A DNA stretch of 64,000 bases, taken from positions 284,501 to 348,500 of the forward strand of contig NZ_BQKC01000001.1 of NCBI RefSeq assembly GCF_022834715.1, given 5' to 3'. Of the stretch, positions 8,381-17,397 are shown piece by piece (the first letter of the stretch is position 1; every line of letters starts with the position of its first letter). The stretch comes from Granulimonas faecalis (GTDB lineage Bacteria; Actinomycetota; Coriobacteriia; Coriobacteriales; Atopobiaceae). The translations under genes were made by a program, and so were the position numbers. The notes under the pieces were generated by a model. It was not told the DNA's origin. It was given only the letters and a program-made list of their open reading frames with translations, and made no database searches.

Positions 8381-8397
8381 AAAACCCGGGTCCCGGG
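8381..8397 (-). terminator. Possible terminator of ilvA
   Basis: Read on the minus strand, CCCGG pairs with CCGGG across a 3-base loop and is followed by TTTT, 20 bases past the ilvA stop. The stem is short, so confidence is limited. Confidence 0.35.
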
Positions 8398-8416
8398 AGC
8401 CGAAGGCCTCGCGGCC

Positions 8417-9637
8417 CTACAGCTGCGCCTGGACCACCGTCGGTGCGAAGCCGGCGTCGGCCAGGGCGGTCACGATCTGGTCGCGGTGCCCGGCGCCGAA
8501 GGCCTCGATGGTCACCTTGAGCTCCACGGCGGCGTTGCGGTTGGTGCTCACGAACTGGTTGTGGTCCAGCTTGATGACGTTGCCGTTGTTCTCGGCCACC
8601 ACCGAGGCCACCTTCACCAGCATGCCGGGGCGGTCGGGCAGCAGCACGGAGACCGTGAAGATGCGCCCGCGCTGGATGAGGCCGTGCTGCACCACGGAGC
8701 TCATGGTGATCACGTCCATGTTGCCGCCGGAGAGGATCGCCGCCACGCGCTTGCCCTCGGCGGGCAGGTGCTTGGCCGCGGCCACCGTGAGCAGGCCGGA
8801 GTTCTCCACGATCATCTTGTGGTTCTCGACCATGTCGAGGAAGGCGACGATGAGCTCCTCGTCCTCCACGGTGAGTATCTCGTCCACGTTGTCGCGCACG
8901 TAGGGGAAGACCTTGTCGCCGGGCTCGAGCACGGCGGTGCCGTCGGCGATGGTGTCGGCACCGGGGAGCTTGACCACATGGCCGGCCTCCACGCTGGCAC
9001 GCATGCAGGCGGCTCCGGCGGGCTCCACGCCGACGACGCGGATCTTGGGGTTGTACAGCTTGGCGAACGTGGCGACGCCGCAGGCGAGGCCGCCCCCGCC
9101 GATGGGCACGAGGATGGTGTCCACGAGCGGTAGCTCCTGCACGATCTCCATGGCGATGGTGCCCTGGCCCGTGGCCACCGTGGGGTCGTTGAAGGGGTGC
9201 ACGAAGGTGAGGCCCTGCTCCTCGGCCAATTCCAGCGCGCGCTCGCACGACTCGTCGTAGACGTCGCCGGCGAGCACCACCTCGGCCCCCAGGGCCTTGG
9301 TGCGCTCCACCTTGATAAGCGGCGTCGTCGTGGGCATGACCACCACGGAGCGGGCGCCGGCACGGCTCGCGGCATAGGCCACGCCTTGGGCATGGTTGCC
9401 GGCGCTGGCGGTGATGAGGCCGCGGCCCAGCTCCTCGGGGGAGAGGGTCGAGATCTTGTAGTAGGCGCCGCGCACCTTGTAGGCGCCGGTGCGCTGGAGG
9501 TTCTCGGGCTTGAGCCACACGCGGTTGCCTGTGGCGGCCGAGAGCTGCGGGCTCTCCTGCAGCTTGGTCTCCTGCGTGACGTCCTTGACCTTGATCGAGG
9601 CCTCCTCGAAGGCCTCGAGGGTGAGCATCTCTGCCAT
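8417..9637 (-). CDS. ilvA: Threonine dehydratase (threonine ammonia-lyase) with ACT domain
   Basis: A 406-residue PLP enzyme deaminating threonine to 2-oxobutyrate, the entry to isoleucine synthesis, or catabolic in some anaerobes. LKPENLQRTGAYKVRGA carries the PLP lysine near residue 57. ASAGNHAQGVAYAA and the glycine loop PIGGGGLACG follow. The last 80 residues, starting around SVLLPDRPGMLVKVA, form an ACT regulatory domain. One ACT domain and about 400 residues match the shorter TdcB/IlvA type more than the 514-residue biosynthetic enzyme. It faces the leucine operon convergently and starts 148 bases from a divergent ABC gene; a TATAGT box about 85 bases upstream on this strand may be its -10. 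The nearby ilv cluster favours a biosynthetic role. Confidence 0.92.
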   Translation of the reverse strand: MAEMLTLEAFEEASIKVKDVTQETKLQESPQLSAATGNRVWLKPENLQRTGAYKVRGAYYKISTLSPEELGRGLITASAGNHAQGVAYAASRAGARSVVVMPTTTPLIKVERTKALGAEVVLAGDVYDESCERALELAEEQGLTFVHPFNDPTVATGQGTIAMEIVQELPLVDTILVPIGGGGLACGVATFAKLYNPKIRVVGVEPAGAACMRASVEAGHVVKLPGADTIADGTAVLEPGDKVFPYVRDNVDEILTVEDEELIVAFLDMVENHKMIVENSGLLTVAAAKHLPAEGKRVAAILSGGNMDVITMSSVVQHGLIQRGRIFTVSVLLPDRPGMLVKVASVVAENNGNVIKLDHNQFVSTNRNAAVELKVTIEAFGAGHRDQIVTALADAGFAPTVVQAQL

Positions 9638-9785
9638 GGGGCTCCTTCGTGCGGTGCGGTGCGTGGCATCCGGGCGGTCACCGGTCCCACGGGCGGGGGC
9701 CCGGTCCGGCCGTTCTCGACTACTATAGGGAAACCCGCCGCGCCGTCGGCAGGGTGTTTTCAGTCTCGACGCACGGGGAGGGCCC

Positions 9786-10631
9786 ATGGGGGAGCCTGAC
9801 GAGAGGGGCGGGGCCGCGCGGGCCCCGGAGACGCCCGGGGGGAGGCCGCCGCTGTTCGAGCTCCGCGACGCCCAGGTGCGCCGCACGGGAAAGACCATCC
9901 TCTCGGTGGGGTCCTTCTCGCTGGCCGAGGGGGAGTCCGTCGCGCTGCTCGGGCCCAACGGCGCGGGCAAGTCCACGTTCGTGCAGCTGCTCACCCGCGA
10001 GGTACTGCCGCTGCACCGCGACGAGCCGCCCGTGCGCTTCCGCGGCCAGGACCGCCCCGCGCTCTCCGACATCCGCGCCTGCCTGGGGGTGGTGAGCGGC
10101 ACCATGCACGACCAGGTGCGCGTGCACCTGCCGGCGGCCGACGTCGTGGCGGGCGGGCTCTTCGGCACGCTGGGGCTGCCCCTGCGCCGCGAGGTGACCG
10201 AGGGGCACCGCAGGCTGGCGGCCGACGCCCTGGAGCGCCTGGGCATCGCCGACCTGGCCGACCGCGACGTCATGACGCTCTCCACGGGCCAGGTGCGCCG
10301 CGTGCTCGTGGCCCGCGAGCTCGTGCGCGACCCGGGGGTGCTCGTGTTCGACGAGCCCTGCACGGGCCTGGACCCCGAGGGTATGTACCACGTGCGCGAG
10401 GCCATGGCCACGCTGGCCGCCGAGGGGCGCTCCGTGGTGCTCGTGACCCACTACCCTGAGGACATCGTCCCGGCCATCGGGCGTGTGCTGCTCATCGGCA
10501 GCGCCCGGGTGGTGGCCGACGGCCCCAAGGACGAGCTGCTGCGCGACGACGCCATGACGGGGCTCTTCGGCGTGCCTCTGGCCGTGGAGGAGCGCGACGG
10601 CTGGTACTCGCTGCGCGGCGTGTACGGGTGA
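9786..10631 (+). CDS. ABC transporter ATP-binding protein, stand-alone
   Basis: A 281-residue cytoplasmic ATPase. Walker A is LLGPNGAGKST (about residues 57-67), the signature LSTGQVRRV is a variant of LSGGQ, and Walker B is VLVFDEPCTGLD; the switch histidine lies in LVTHYPEDI. Such YlmA/ModF-like single ATPases often lack a neighbouring permease, and none is found here. It may serve a remote permease or act in another ATP-driven process; substrate unknown. The ATG at 9786 follows GGGGAGGG. The first 25 residues are low-complexity and may not be structured. Confidence 0.85.
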   Translation: MGEPDERGGAARAPETPGGRPPLFELRDAQVRRTGKTILSVGSFSLAEGESVALLGPNGAGKSTFVQLLTREVLPLHRDEPPVRFRGQDRPALSDIRACLGVVSGTMHDQVRVHLPAADVVAGGLFGTLGLPLRREVTEGHRRLAADALERLGIADLADRDVMTLSTGQVRRVLVARELVRDPGVLVFDEPCTGLDPEGMYHVREAMATLAAEGRSVVLVTHYPEDIVPAIGRVLLIGSARVVADGPKDELLRDDAMTGLFGVPLAVEERDGWYSLRGVYG

Positions 10632-10696
10632 GCGGGGCGGGCGGCGCCGGCCCGCGGCGGGGCCCGCATACCGGCCTGCTGCGGGTTCCGCGTTGT

Positions 10697-10834
10697 GCAC
10701 CTGAACGCGGATGAGGGCGACCTTCTCGGCACCTGAACGCGTCTAGGGGCGGATTCGGCGCACCTGAACGCGGATGAGGACGGATTCCGGTGCCGAGGAG
10801 CTCCCGAGGTCGCCCCCAGCCGCGTTCAGGTGCC
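10697..10834 (+). repeat. CACCTGAACGCG-type repeat cluster C (four units)
   Basis: Three forward units beginning GCACCTGAACGCG (10697, 10729 and 10758) face one inverted unit (10806-10834). Unit spacing is about 30 bases. Forward units end either in GATGAGGGCGACC or in TAGGGGCGGATTC, the same two end types as in cluster B. The cluster separates the lone ABC gene from the acetyltransferase. Confidence 0.78.
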
Positions 10835-10905
10835 AGGAGAGGGGCCGGTCGGCGACCGGCGACTGAGAGAGGGGCCGGTGGCCCCCGGTGAGGAGGAGAC
10901 GACCC

Positions 10906-11478
10906 ATGACCAAGCTCGACGACGCCATCCCCTACGAGGACCTGCTCATGGTCTGCCCCCGGCCTGCCGTCGGTCCCGCGCCGGGCCTGCCGGAGGGGTA
11001 CCGCTGGGCCGATGAGCCCGGATCGATGGGGGAGGAGTGGGCGGCCCTCATGACGTCGCTCGGGTTTCCGTTCTCGCTTGAGGAGGCCCGAGGCAAGTGG
11101 CGGGAGCTGCAGGCCCCCGACGTCGCGGCGCGCCACTTCTTTGTCCTGGGCCCCGAGGGGGATCTGGCGGCCACCTGCACCCTTTGCGCCGGCAAGTACC
11201 CCGAGGCCGCGCCGCTGCGGATGCACTGGGTCATGACGGCAGAGGGACACCAGCGCCGTGGGCTCTCGCGCACCGTGTGCCGGGCGGCGCTGGCGGCGGC
11301 CGACGGACGGCCCGTGCAGCTCTCCACGCAGGCCCAGTCCTGGCCGGCGGTGGTCCTCTACGAGAGCCTGGGCTTCAGGCCCTGGGAGCGGGCATGGGGC
11401 AACGTCGCCGAGGGAGAGGCCAAGGCCCGCTGGGCCCGCGCGAGGAAGGCGGCCGAGGCCCACGGCGCCCGCCTGTGA
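10906..11478 (+). CDS. GNAT-family N-acetyltransferase
   Basis: A 190-residue protein with a GNAT-like core. The HFFVLGPEGDLAATCTL strand is followed by LRMHWVMTAEGHQRRGLSRTVCRAAL, whose QRRGL resembles the acetyl-CoA pyrophosphate-binding Q/RxxGxG/A loop. The end SWPAVVLYESLGFRPWE matches the family's typical Y..LGF close. Substrate unknown. The ATG at 10906 lies 8 bases after AGGAGGAG. Its stop codon falls inside a GTGACAG-type repeat, so the repeat defines the gene's last bases. It seems to be a single-gene unit. Confidence 0.8.
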   Translation: MTKLDDAIPYEDLLMVCPRPAVGPAPGLPEGYRWADEPGSMGEEWAALMTSLGFPFSLEEARGKWRELQAPDVAARHFFVLGPEGDLAATCTLCAGKYPEAAPLRMHWVMTAEGHQRRGLSRTVCRAALAAADGRPVQLSTQAQSWPAVVLYESLGFRPWERAWGNVAEGEAKARWARARKAAEAHGARL

Positions 11479-11514
11479 CAGCGGTGCCTGGCCCATCTGT
11501 CACTTCGCCTATTG
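11475..11514 (+). repeat. GTGACAG-type interspersed repeat (exact copy of 21743-21782)
   Basis: This 40-base element is identical, in inverted orientation, to bases 21743-21782. It has GTGACAG/CTGTCAC arms and a TTCGCCTATTG tail. It overlaps the stop codon of the acetyltransferase, so insertion or expansion occurred at the gene end. A GGGACAAAAG-type element begins 14 bases later. Confidence 0.85.
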
Positions 11515-11527
11515 CTCGATTGATGTT

Positions 11528-11576
11528 GGGACAAAAGTGTCCGACTGATGGGACAAAAGTGTCCGGGTGGTGGGAC
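11528..11576 (+). repeat. GGGACAAAAG-type repeat, two full units
   Basis: Two identical 15-mers, GGGACAAAAGTGTCC, start at 11528 and 11550, 22 bases apart, and are followed by a GGGTGGTGGGACGG tail. This is the clearest copy of the family, with the GTGACAG element adjacent just as at 172-278 but with both elements in the opposite orientation. Confidence 0.85.
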
Positions 11577-11886
11577 GGGGCCCGCGGCGAGGGCCCGGTC
11601 TGTGACGGATTGGTTTCCGCTTCCTCTGAAATCAATCTAATAAGATACCGTGTCCCTCACTGAGCGATGCGAGGACGGGACGAGTACGGGCCCACCCCAG
11701 CCACACCCCGGATGGGACGGCCCCGAAACACCCCCGAGCAGCTGCGGTGCGGCATTCCGCCAGACCGGGCGACCCCCGGTCCCGGCGGGACGAGCCCCGC
11801 GGCCGGCGGCCCACCGACACCGGGCCTGTGGGCGCCCGCGCCCTCGCGCAGCTCTTGGCCCACGTCCGAGAGAGAAGCGAGGGACC
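11577..11886 (+). other. 310-base leader region upstream of ilvD
   Basis: The region has an AT-rich patch (11610-11646) with a possible promoter: TTCCGC at 11615 and TAATAA at 11638 with a 17-base gap. It is followed by about 240 bases of G/C-rich sequence. ORFs run through it from 11650 and 11667, but they have no family resemblance and no ribosome site. No branched-chain-rich leader peptide and no convincing T-box were found. A long leader before an ilv operon suggests regulation whose form I cannot assign. Confidence 0.4.
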
Positions 11887-13551
11887 ATGAAACTACGCAG
11901 CGACGCCGTCAAGAAGGGGCTGGCCCGCGCACCGCACCGCAGCCTCCTCAAAGCCGACGGTCTCACAGACGAGGAGCTCGAGCGCCCGCTCGTGGCGGTC
12001 GTCTCGGCCCAGAACGAGGTCATTCCCGGCCACATCCACCTCCAGTCCGTCGCCGACGCCGTCAAGGCCGGCGTCCGCATGGCCGGCGGCACGCCGCTGC
12101 AGGTCAACACCATCGGCGTGTGCGACGGCATCGCCATGAACCACGAGGGCATGCGCTACTCGCTCACCAGCCGCGAGGTCATTGCCGACTCCGTGGAGTG
12201 CGCCGTGCAGGGGCACCGGTTCGACGCCATGGTGCTGATCCCCAGCTGCGACAAGATCGTGCCGGGTATGCTCATCGCCGCCTGCCGCCTGGACATCCCC
12301 ACCGTGCTCGTCTCCGGCGGCCCCATGCTTGCGGGCCGCGGCGCCGACGGCTGCCAGACCGACCTCAACAGCCTCTTCGACGCCGTGGGCCAGGTCACCG
12401 CCGGCACCATGACCGTGGAGCAGTGCGCTCGCCTGGAGGAGACCGCCTGCCCCACCTGCGGCAGCTGCTCCGGCATGTTCACCGCCAACTCCATCTGCTG
12501 CCTGGCCGAGGCCCTCGGCATCGCCCTGCCCGGCAACGGCACGGTGCCCGCGGTCTTCTCCGAGCGCATCCGCCTGGCCAAGCGCGCCGGCATGAAGGTC
12601 ATGGAGCTCCTCGAGCAGGGCGTCACCGCCCTGGACATCGTCGACTCCCGGGCCATCCGCAACGGCATGGCCCTCGACATGGCCTTTGGCGGCTCCACCA
12701 ACACCATGCTGCACCTCACCGCCATCGCCCAGGCCGCCGGCTGCCCGGTGACCATGGACGAGTGGGACGAGGTCTCGGCCGCCACCCCCAACATCGTGCG
12801 CATCGCCCCGGCCGGCCCCCGGCACATCGAGGACCTCGACGCCGTGGGCGGCGTCTCCGCCATCGTGGGCGAGCTCGGCCGCACCGGCCACCTCGACCTC
12901 TCGGCCCGTACCTGCCACGGCACGGTGGGCGAGTGGGTCGAGGGGTGCTCGGAGCCCGACGGCGACATCGTGCGCCCGGTGTCGGAGGCCTACTCGCCGG
13001 ACGGTGGCCTCAAGGTGCTCCGTGGCAGCCTCGCCCCCGACTGCGGCGTGGTCAAGAAGAGCGCGGTGGCGCCCGAGATGCGCCGCCACCGCGGTCCGGC
13101 CCGGGTCTTCGAGAGCGAGGAGGAGGCCTGCGAGGCCATCTTCGGCGGCCGCATCCGCCCCGGCGACGTCGTGGTCATCCGCTACGAGGGCCCCTCGGGC
13201 GGCCCTGGCATGCGCGAGATGCTCACCCCCACGTCGGCCATCTGCGGCATGGGACTCGACCGCTCCGTGGCCCTCGTCACCGACGGCCGCTTCTCCGGCG
13301 CCACCAAGGGCCCGGCCATCGGCCACGTGAGCCCCGAGGCCGCGGCCGGCGGCCCCATCGCCCTCGTGGAGGAGGGCGACACCGTCGCCATCGACATCGA
13401 CGCCGGCACCATCGAGCTCGAGGTCGCGCCGGAGGAGCTCGGTCGCCGCCGCGCCGCTTGGGAGCCTCCAGCGCCCAAGTACACCACCGGCGTCCTCTCC
13501 CGCTACGCCAGGCTCGTCACCAGTGCAGACAAGGGGGCCTACCTGTCATGA
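11887..13551 (+). CDS. ilvD: Dihydroxy-acid dehydratase
   Basis: A 554-residue Fe-S enzyme dehydrating dihydroxy acids to 2-oxo acids for valine, isoleucine and leucine. It shows [11 protein letters not shown], the cluster motif [15 protein letters not shown] (about residues 190-204), FGGSTNT and, near the end, [23 protein letters not shown]. The ATG at 11887 follows GAAGCGAGGGACC; the same frame stays open upstream but without family sequence. Its stop overlaps an ATG in the ilvB frame (ATGA at 13548-13551), indicating coupling into ilvB-ilvN-ilvC. Confidence 0.95.
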   Translation: MKLRSDAVKKGLARAPHRSLLKADGLTDEELERPLVAVVSAQNEVIPGHIHLQSVADAVKAGVRMAGGTPLQVNTIGVCDGIAMNHEGMRYSLTSREVIADSVECAVQGHRFDAMVLIPSCDKIVPGMLIAACRLDIPTVLVSGGPMLAGRGADGCQTDLNSLFDAVGQVTAGTMTVEQCARLEETACPTCGSCSGMFTANSICCLAEALGIALPGNGTVPAVFSERIRLAKRAGMKVMELLEQGVTALDIVDSRAIRNGMALDMAFGGSTNTMLHLTAIAQAAGCPVTMDEWDEVSAATPNIVRIAPAGPRHIEDLDAVGGVSAIVGELGRTGHLDLSARTCHGTVGEWVEGCSEPDGDIVRPVSEAYSPDGGLKVLRGSLAPDCGVVKKSAVAPEMRRHRGPARVFESEEEACEAIFGGRIRPGDVVVIRYEGPSGGPGMREMLTPTSAICGMGLDRSVALVTDGRFSGATKGPAIGHVSPEAAAGGPIALVEEGDTVAIDIDAGTIELEVAPEELGRRRAAWEPPAPKYTTGVLSRYARLVTSADKGAYLS

Positions 13552-13679
13552 GAGACCAGGACCGTATCCCGGCTCAGGCTGGGTCCAACACCGTCGCCGA
13601 CAAGGTCGCCCGTCGTGCCCGGGCCATCGAGGGCCGCCCCTTCGGCCCCGGAAGCCGCACGGAGCACGAGGGTAGGACC

Positions 13680-15476
13680 ATGACCGGCGCCCAGGCCATC
13701 ATCGCCAGCCTCGAGGCCGAGGGCGTGGACACGATCTTTGGCTACCCGGGCGGCCAGGCCATCAAGATCTACGACGCCCTCTACGACTCACCTAAGATCC
13801 GCCACGTCCTCGCCCGTCACGAGCAGGCCGCCACCCACATGGCCGACGGCTACGCCCGCGCCACGGGCAAGGTGGGCGTGGTGCTCGTCACAAGCGGCCC
13901 GGGCGCCACCAACACCGTCACGGGCATCGCCACCGCCTACATGGACTCCATCCCCCTGGTGGTCATCACGGGCCAGGTGACCCGCGGCGTCATCGGCACG
14001 GACGCCTTCCAGGAGTCCGACATCGTGGGCATCACCATGCCCATCGTCAAGCACAGCTTCCTGCTGCAGTCCACCGACGACCTCACCCGCACGTTCCGCG
14101 AGGCCTTCTACATCGCCTCCACCGGCCGCCCGGGCCCCGTGCTCATCGACGTCCCGAGCGACCTCTCCGGCGCCGAGATGGTCTTCCACTACCCTGACTC
14201 CGTGAACCTGCCCAGCTACCGCCCCACCTACCGGGGCAACGCCAAGCAGGTGCGCTCCTGCGCCGAGCTCATCCGCTCCGCCAAGCGGCCGCTGCTCTAC
14301 GCCGGTGGCGGCGTGGTGGCCAGCCACGCGTGCCAGGAGCTCACGGAGCTGGCCGAGAAGATGCGGATACCCGTCATCACGTCGCTCATGGGCAAGGGCG
14401 CCATGCGCTGCTCCAACCCGCTCAACCTGGGGCCCGTGGGCATGCACGGCTCCAAGTACGCCAACATGGCCGTCATGGAGTGCGACCTGCTCATCGCCTG
14501 CGGCGCGCGCTTCTCCGACCGCATGACCGGCAAGGTCTCGGAGTTCGCGCCCCACGCCAAGATCGTGCACATCGACATCGACCCGGCCGAGATCGGCAAG
14601 ATCGTGAACCCCGACGTTCCCATTGTGGGCGACGTCAAGACCGTGCTGGCCGCCGTCAACCGGCGCCTCGACGAGACCGGCGCCGAGCCCGTGGGCGAGG
14701 CCTGGTGCCGCGAGGTCTTCGGCTGGCGGGAGCGCTGGCCCTTCTACACCTCGGACTTCGCGGACTTCCCTGACAAGATCGCGCCGGAGGTGCTGCTCGG
14801 CCAGCTCTCCGACAAGCTCGACCCCGAGCGCTCCATCGTGACCACCGAGGTGGGTCAGCACCAGATGTGGGCCCTCCAGAACATCCACCGCGAGCACGCC
14901 CGCACGTTCATCTCGTCCGGCGGCCTCGGCACCATGGGCTTCGGGTTCCCCGCGGCCATCGGCGCCAAGCTGGGCTGCCCCGAGGACGAGGTGGTGTGTG
15001 TGGCCGGCGACGGCTCGTTCCAGATGAACAGCCAGGAGATGGCCACGGCCGCGGCCAACCGCGTGCCGGTGAAGGTGCTCATCGTCAACAACCGCGCCCT
15101 CGGCATGGTGCACCAGTGGCAGACCCTCTTCTACGACCGCCGCTACTCGTTCACCGAGCTCGACGCCGTGCCCGACTTCGTGAAGCTCGCCGACGCCTAC
15201 GGCTGGGAGGCCGCCCGCATCTCCCGCCCCGAGGAGGTTTCCGACGCCCTCGACGCCATGCTCGCCGCCGACGGCCCCTACCTCCTGGACGTCCAGATCC
15301 CGGCCGACCAGACCGTCTACCCCATGGTGGCCCCCGGCGCCCCCATCGACGACATCATCGGCGCCCTCGACGTGACCCTGGGCGGCGTACGGGTGAGCGA
15401 GAAGGGCTTCGGGGCCGCCGGCCACCCGCCGGTGTCCGACGACGATGACCGGGTGAGAGGGGATGAGGTCTCATGA
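13680..15476 (+). CDS. ilvB: Acetolactate synthase large (catalytic) subunit
   Basis: A 598-residue thiamine diphosphate enzyme making 2-acetolactate or 2-aceto-2-hydroxybutyrate. It begins MTGAQAIIASLEAEGVDTIFGYPGG, with the catalytic glutamate later in LARHEQAATHMADGYARATG. The cofactor motif GDGSFQMNSQEMATA..NN lies near residues 440-470. The start at 13680 gives the family N-terminus and follows GAGGGTAGG. An ATG at 13548, in the same frame and overlapping the ilvD stop, would add 44 residues rich in charged amino acids; this extension may be real and is noted as the alternative. The stop overlaps ilvN by ATGA. Confidence 0.93.
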   Translation: MTGAQAIIASLEAEGVDTIFGYPGGQAIKIYDALYDSPKIRHVLARHEQAATHMADGYARATGKVGVVLVTSGPGATNTVTGIATAYMDSIPLVVITGQVTRGVIGTDAFQESDIVGITMPIVKHSFLLQSTDDLTRTFREAFYIASTGRPGPVLIDVPSDLSGAEMVFHYPDSVNLPSYRPTYRGNAKQVRSCAELIRSAKRPLLYAGGGVVASHACQELTELAEKMRIPVITSLMGKGAMRCSNPLNLGPVGMHGSKYANMAVMECDLLIACGARFSDRMTGKVSEFAPHAKIVHIDIDPAEIGKIVNPDVPIVGDVKTVLAAVNRRLDETGAEPVGEAWCREVFGWRERWPFYTSDFADFPDKIAPEVLLGQLSDKLDPERSIVTTEVGQHQMWALQNIHREHARTFISSGGLGTMGFGFPAAIGAKLGCPEDEVVCVAGDGSFQMNSQEMATAAANRVPVKVLIVNNRALGMVHQWQTLFYDRRYSFTELDAVPDFVKLADAYGWEAARISRPEEVSDALDAMLAADGPYLLDVQIPADQTVYPMVAPGAPIDDIIGALDVTLGGVRVSEKGFGAAGHPPVSDDDDRVRGDEVS

Positions 15477-15958
15477 ACTACCTGCTGTCCATCCTGGTGG
15501 AGAACAAGCCCGGTGTGCTGTCGCGGATCACCGGCCTGTTCAGCCGCCGCGGCTTCAACATCGAGTCCCTGTCGGTGGCCCCCACCGAGGACGAGTCGCT
15601 CTCCCGCATGACCGTCATCGTGGAGGCCGACGAGGTGGGCTTCGAGCAGATAACCAAGCAGCTCCACAAGCTCGTGAGCGTCTTCAAGATCTCCGACCTC
15701 ACCTTTGAGGGGGCCGTGGAGCGCGAGCTGGTGCTCTTCAAGGTGCAGGCGCCACCCGAGCGCCGCCACGAGGTCATCGAGATAGCCAACGTCTTCAGGG
15801 CCAACGTCGTCGACGTGGGCCACGCCACTCTCACCATCGAGGCCACGGGCACTGCCAGCAAGCTCGACGCCATGGAGGACCTGTTCCGCGCCTACGGCAT
15901 CAAGCAGCTCACCCGTACAGGCAAGGTGGCCCAGACTCGCGGCTCCCGCGACGCCTGA
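15473..15958 (+). CDS. ilvN: Acetolactate synthase small (regulatory) subunit
   Basis: A 161-residue protein with an N-terminal ACT domain (YLLSILVENKPGVLSRITGLFSRRGFNIESL within residues 2-35) and a C-terminal small-subunit domain (about 80-158). It binds IlvB, raises its activity and carries valine feedback inhibition. The ATGA overlap with ilvB (15473-15476) and GAGAGGGGATGAGG upstream suggest near-equimolar production. Length is typical. Confidence 0.95.
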   Translation: MNYLLSILVENKPGVLSRITGLFSRRGFNIESLSVAPTEDESLSRMTVIVEADEVGFEQITKQLHKLVSVFKISDLTFEGAVERELVLFKVQAPPERRHEVIEIANVFRANVVDVGHATLTIEATGTASKLDAMEDLFRAYGIKQLTRTGKVAQTRGSRDA

Positions 15959-16051
15959 CCCCCCGAGCCCCGGCACGGCAGGGGCGTCCCAACCGGTTCA
16001 ACCCGCCCGGCCGGGCGGAGAACGTGTCACCAGAAGCACAAAGGAGAGAAC

Positions 16052-17047
16052 ATGGCCGTCACCATCTGCTACGAGAACGACTGCGACCCCAACGTCATCC
16101 GGGGCAAGAAGGTCGCCGTCCTGGGCTACGGTTCCCAGGGCCACGCCCACGCCCTCAACCTCATGGACTCCGGTGTGGATGTCCGCGTGGGCCTGCGCGA
16201 GGGTTCCTCCAGCGCCCAGGCCGCCGAGGAGGCCGGCCTCAAGGTCGTGCCCATGGACCAGGCCGTCAAAGAGGCCGATGTCGTCATGATCCTCACCCCC
16301 GACGAGACCCAGCCCGCGGTCTACGAGAGGTACGTGGCACCCAACCTCAAGCCCGGCGACACCCTGGCCTTCGCCCACGGCTTCAACATCCACTACGGCT
16401 ACATCAAGGCCCCCGAGGACGTGAACGTCATCATGTGCGCCCCCAAGGGCCCCGGCCACATCGTGCGCCGCCAGTATACCGAGGGCTCCGGCGTGCCCGA
16501 CCTCGCCTGCGTCTACCAGGACGCCACCGGCGACGCATGGGACATCGCCCTGTCCTACTGTTGGGGCGTGGGCGGCGCCCGCTCCGGCATCATCAAGTCC
16601 ACCTTCAAGGACGAGACCGAGGAGGACCTCTTCGGCGAGCAGGCCGTGCTCTGCGGCGGCCTCGTGGAGCTCGTGAAGGCGGGCTTCGAGACCCTGACCG
16701 AGGCCGGATACCCGCCCGAGCTGGCGTACTTCGAGGTCTACCACGAGATGAAGATGATCGTGGACCTCATGTACGAGAGCGGCATCCACTTCATGAACTA
16801 CTCCATCTCCAATACCGCGGAGTACGGCGAGTACTACGCCGGTCCCAAAGTGATCAACGAGGAGAGCCGCGCCGCCATGCGCCAGATCCTCGCCCGCATC
16901 CAGGACGGCTCCTTCGCCGAGGAGTTTGTGGCCGACTGCAACGACGGCCACCGCTGGCTGCTCGAGCAGCGCGAGGCCATCAACAGCCACCCCATCGAGG
17001 AGACCGGCGAGTCCATCCGCTCCATGTTCAGCTGGATCAAGAAGTAG
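16052..17047 (+). CDS. ilvC: Ketol-acid reductoisomerase
   Basis: A 331-residue class I enzyme turning 2-acetolactate into dihydroxyisovalerate with NADPH and magnesium. The nucleotide-binding loop is [21 protein letters not shown] (about residues 19-39). The C-terminal knotted domain has [24 protein letters not shown] and [15 protein letters not shown] with acidic metal ligands. It starts behind AAAGGAGAGAAC, 93 bases after ilvN; a small GC palindrome (about 16005-16018) lies between. It is followed by two terminator-like hairpins, closing the ilv operon. Confidence 0.95.
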   Translation: MAVTICYENDCDPNVIRGKKVAVLGYGSQGHAHALNLMDSGVDVRVGLREGSSSAQAAEEAGLKVVPMDQAVKEADVVMILTPDETQPAVYERYVAPNLKPGDTLAFAHGFNIHYGYIKAPEDVNVIMCAPKGPGHIVRRQYTEGSGVPDLACVYQDATGDAWDIALSYCWGVGGARSGIIKSTFKDETEEDLFGEQAVLCGGLVELVKAGFETLTEAGYPPELAYFEVYHEMKMIVDLMYESGIHFMNYSISNTAEYGEYYAGPKVINEESRAAMRQILARIQDGSFAEEFVADCNDGHRWLLEQREAINSHPIEETGESIRSMFSWIKK

Positions 17048-17114
17048 GAGGTTGCGGCGGCCCTGGTGGCAGTGCTCGGACCCGGCGGCCAAGCACGATC
17101 CCCCTGCCGGTCGC

Positions 17115-17136
17115 GCTCCTTATCAAAGGAGCATTT
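17115..17136 (+). terminator. Possible first terminator after ilvC
   Basis: GCTCCTT (17115-17121) pairs with AAGGAGC (17126-17132) across a 4-base loop and is followed by ATTTT. Short but perfect stem 68 bases past the ilvC stop; it may act with the longer hairpin at 17157. Confidence 0.45.
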
Positions 17137-17156
17137 TCCCGACAATATGCACCACA

Positions 17157-17196
17157 AGCGCCTGTACCGGCATTTTTATCCGGTATGGGCGCTTTT
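17157..17196 (+). terminator. Rho-independent terminator of the ilv operon
   Basis: AGCGCCTGTACCGG (17157-17170) pairs with CCGGTATGGGCGCT (17180-17193), a 14-pair stem with two G-U pairs and a 9-base loop, followed by TTT. This is a strong intrinsic terminator. Confidence 0.75.
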
Positions 17197-17319
17197 CCAT
17201 TCACGATAAGAGATTGATAAGGAGCACGGGAGGTGCGGCTGTCCGGGTCGGGCACCATTGTTCGGTTCTCGACAAGGTGCCGTCTCGCCAGGCAACGCTT
17301 CGGCACGGTGAGTCCCTTC

Positions 17320-17348
17320 TTGACGAGAGACCAATGTGATATCACAAT
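17320..17348 (+). promoter_or_regulatory. Candidate promoter with palindromic operator for the SPFH gene
   Basis: TTGACG (17320-17325) and CACAAT (17343-17348) are 17 bases apart. A perfect 12-base palindrome, TGTGATATCACA (17335-17346), covers the end of the spacer and most of the -10 box, where a repressor would block polymerase. It lies 50 bases upstream of the SPFH start. The ribbon-helix-helix-like protein encoded downstream is a possible binder (inference). Confidence 0.5.
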
Positions 17349-17397
17349 GACTTCAGTCAGCGGCCAGTGGGGCCGCGACCTCGAAAGGAGACCCTCC

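Noticed and set aside
11641-11886. T-box or branched-chain leader peptide upstream of ilvD
   Set aside because: A GATGGGACGGCC stretch at about 11713 only loosely resembles the T-box core. There is no room for a full stem I, and no short ORF rich in Ile, Val or Leu with a ribosome site is present.
11667-15476. Single 1269-residue reading frame spanning the ilvD region and ilvB
   Set aside because: The first part is an Arg/Pro-rich shadow of ilvD in another frame; only the part from 13680 (or 13548) is the real ilvB product.
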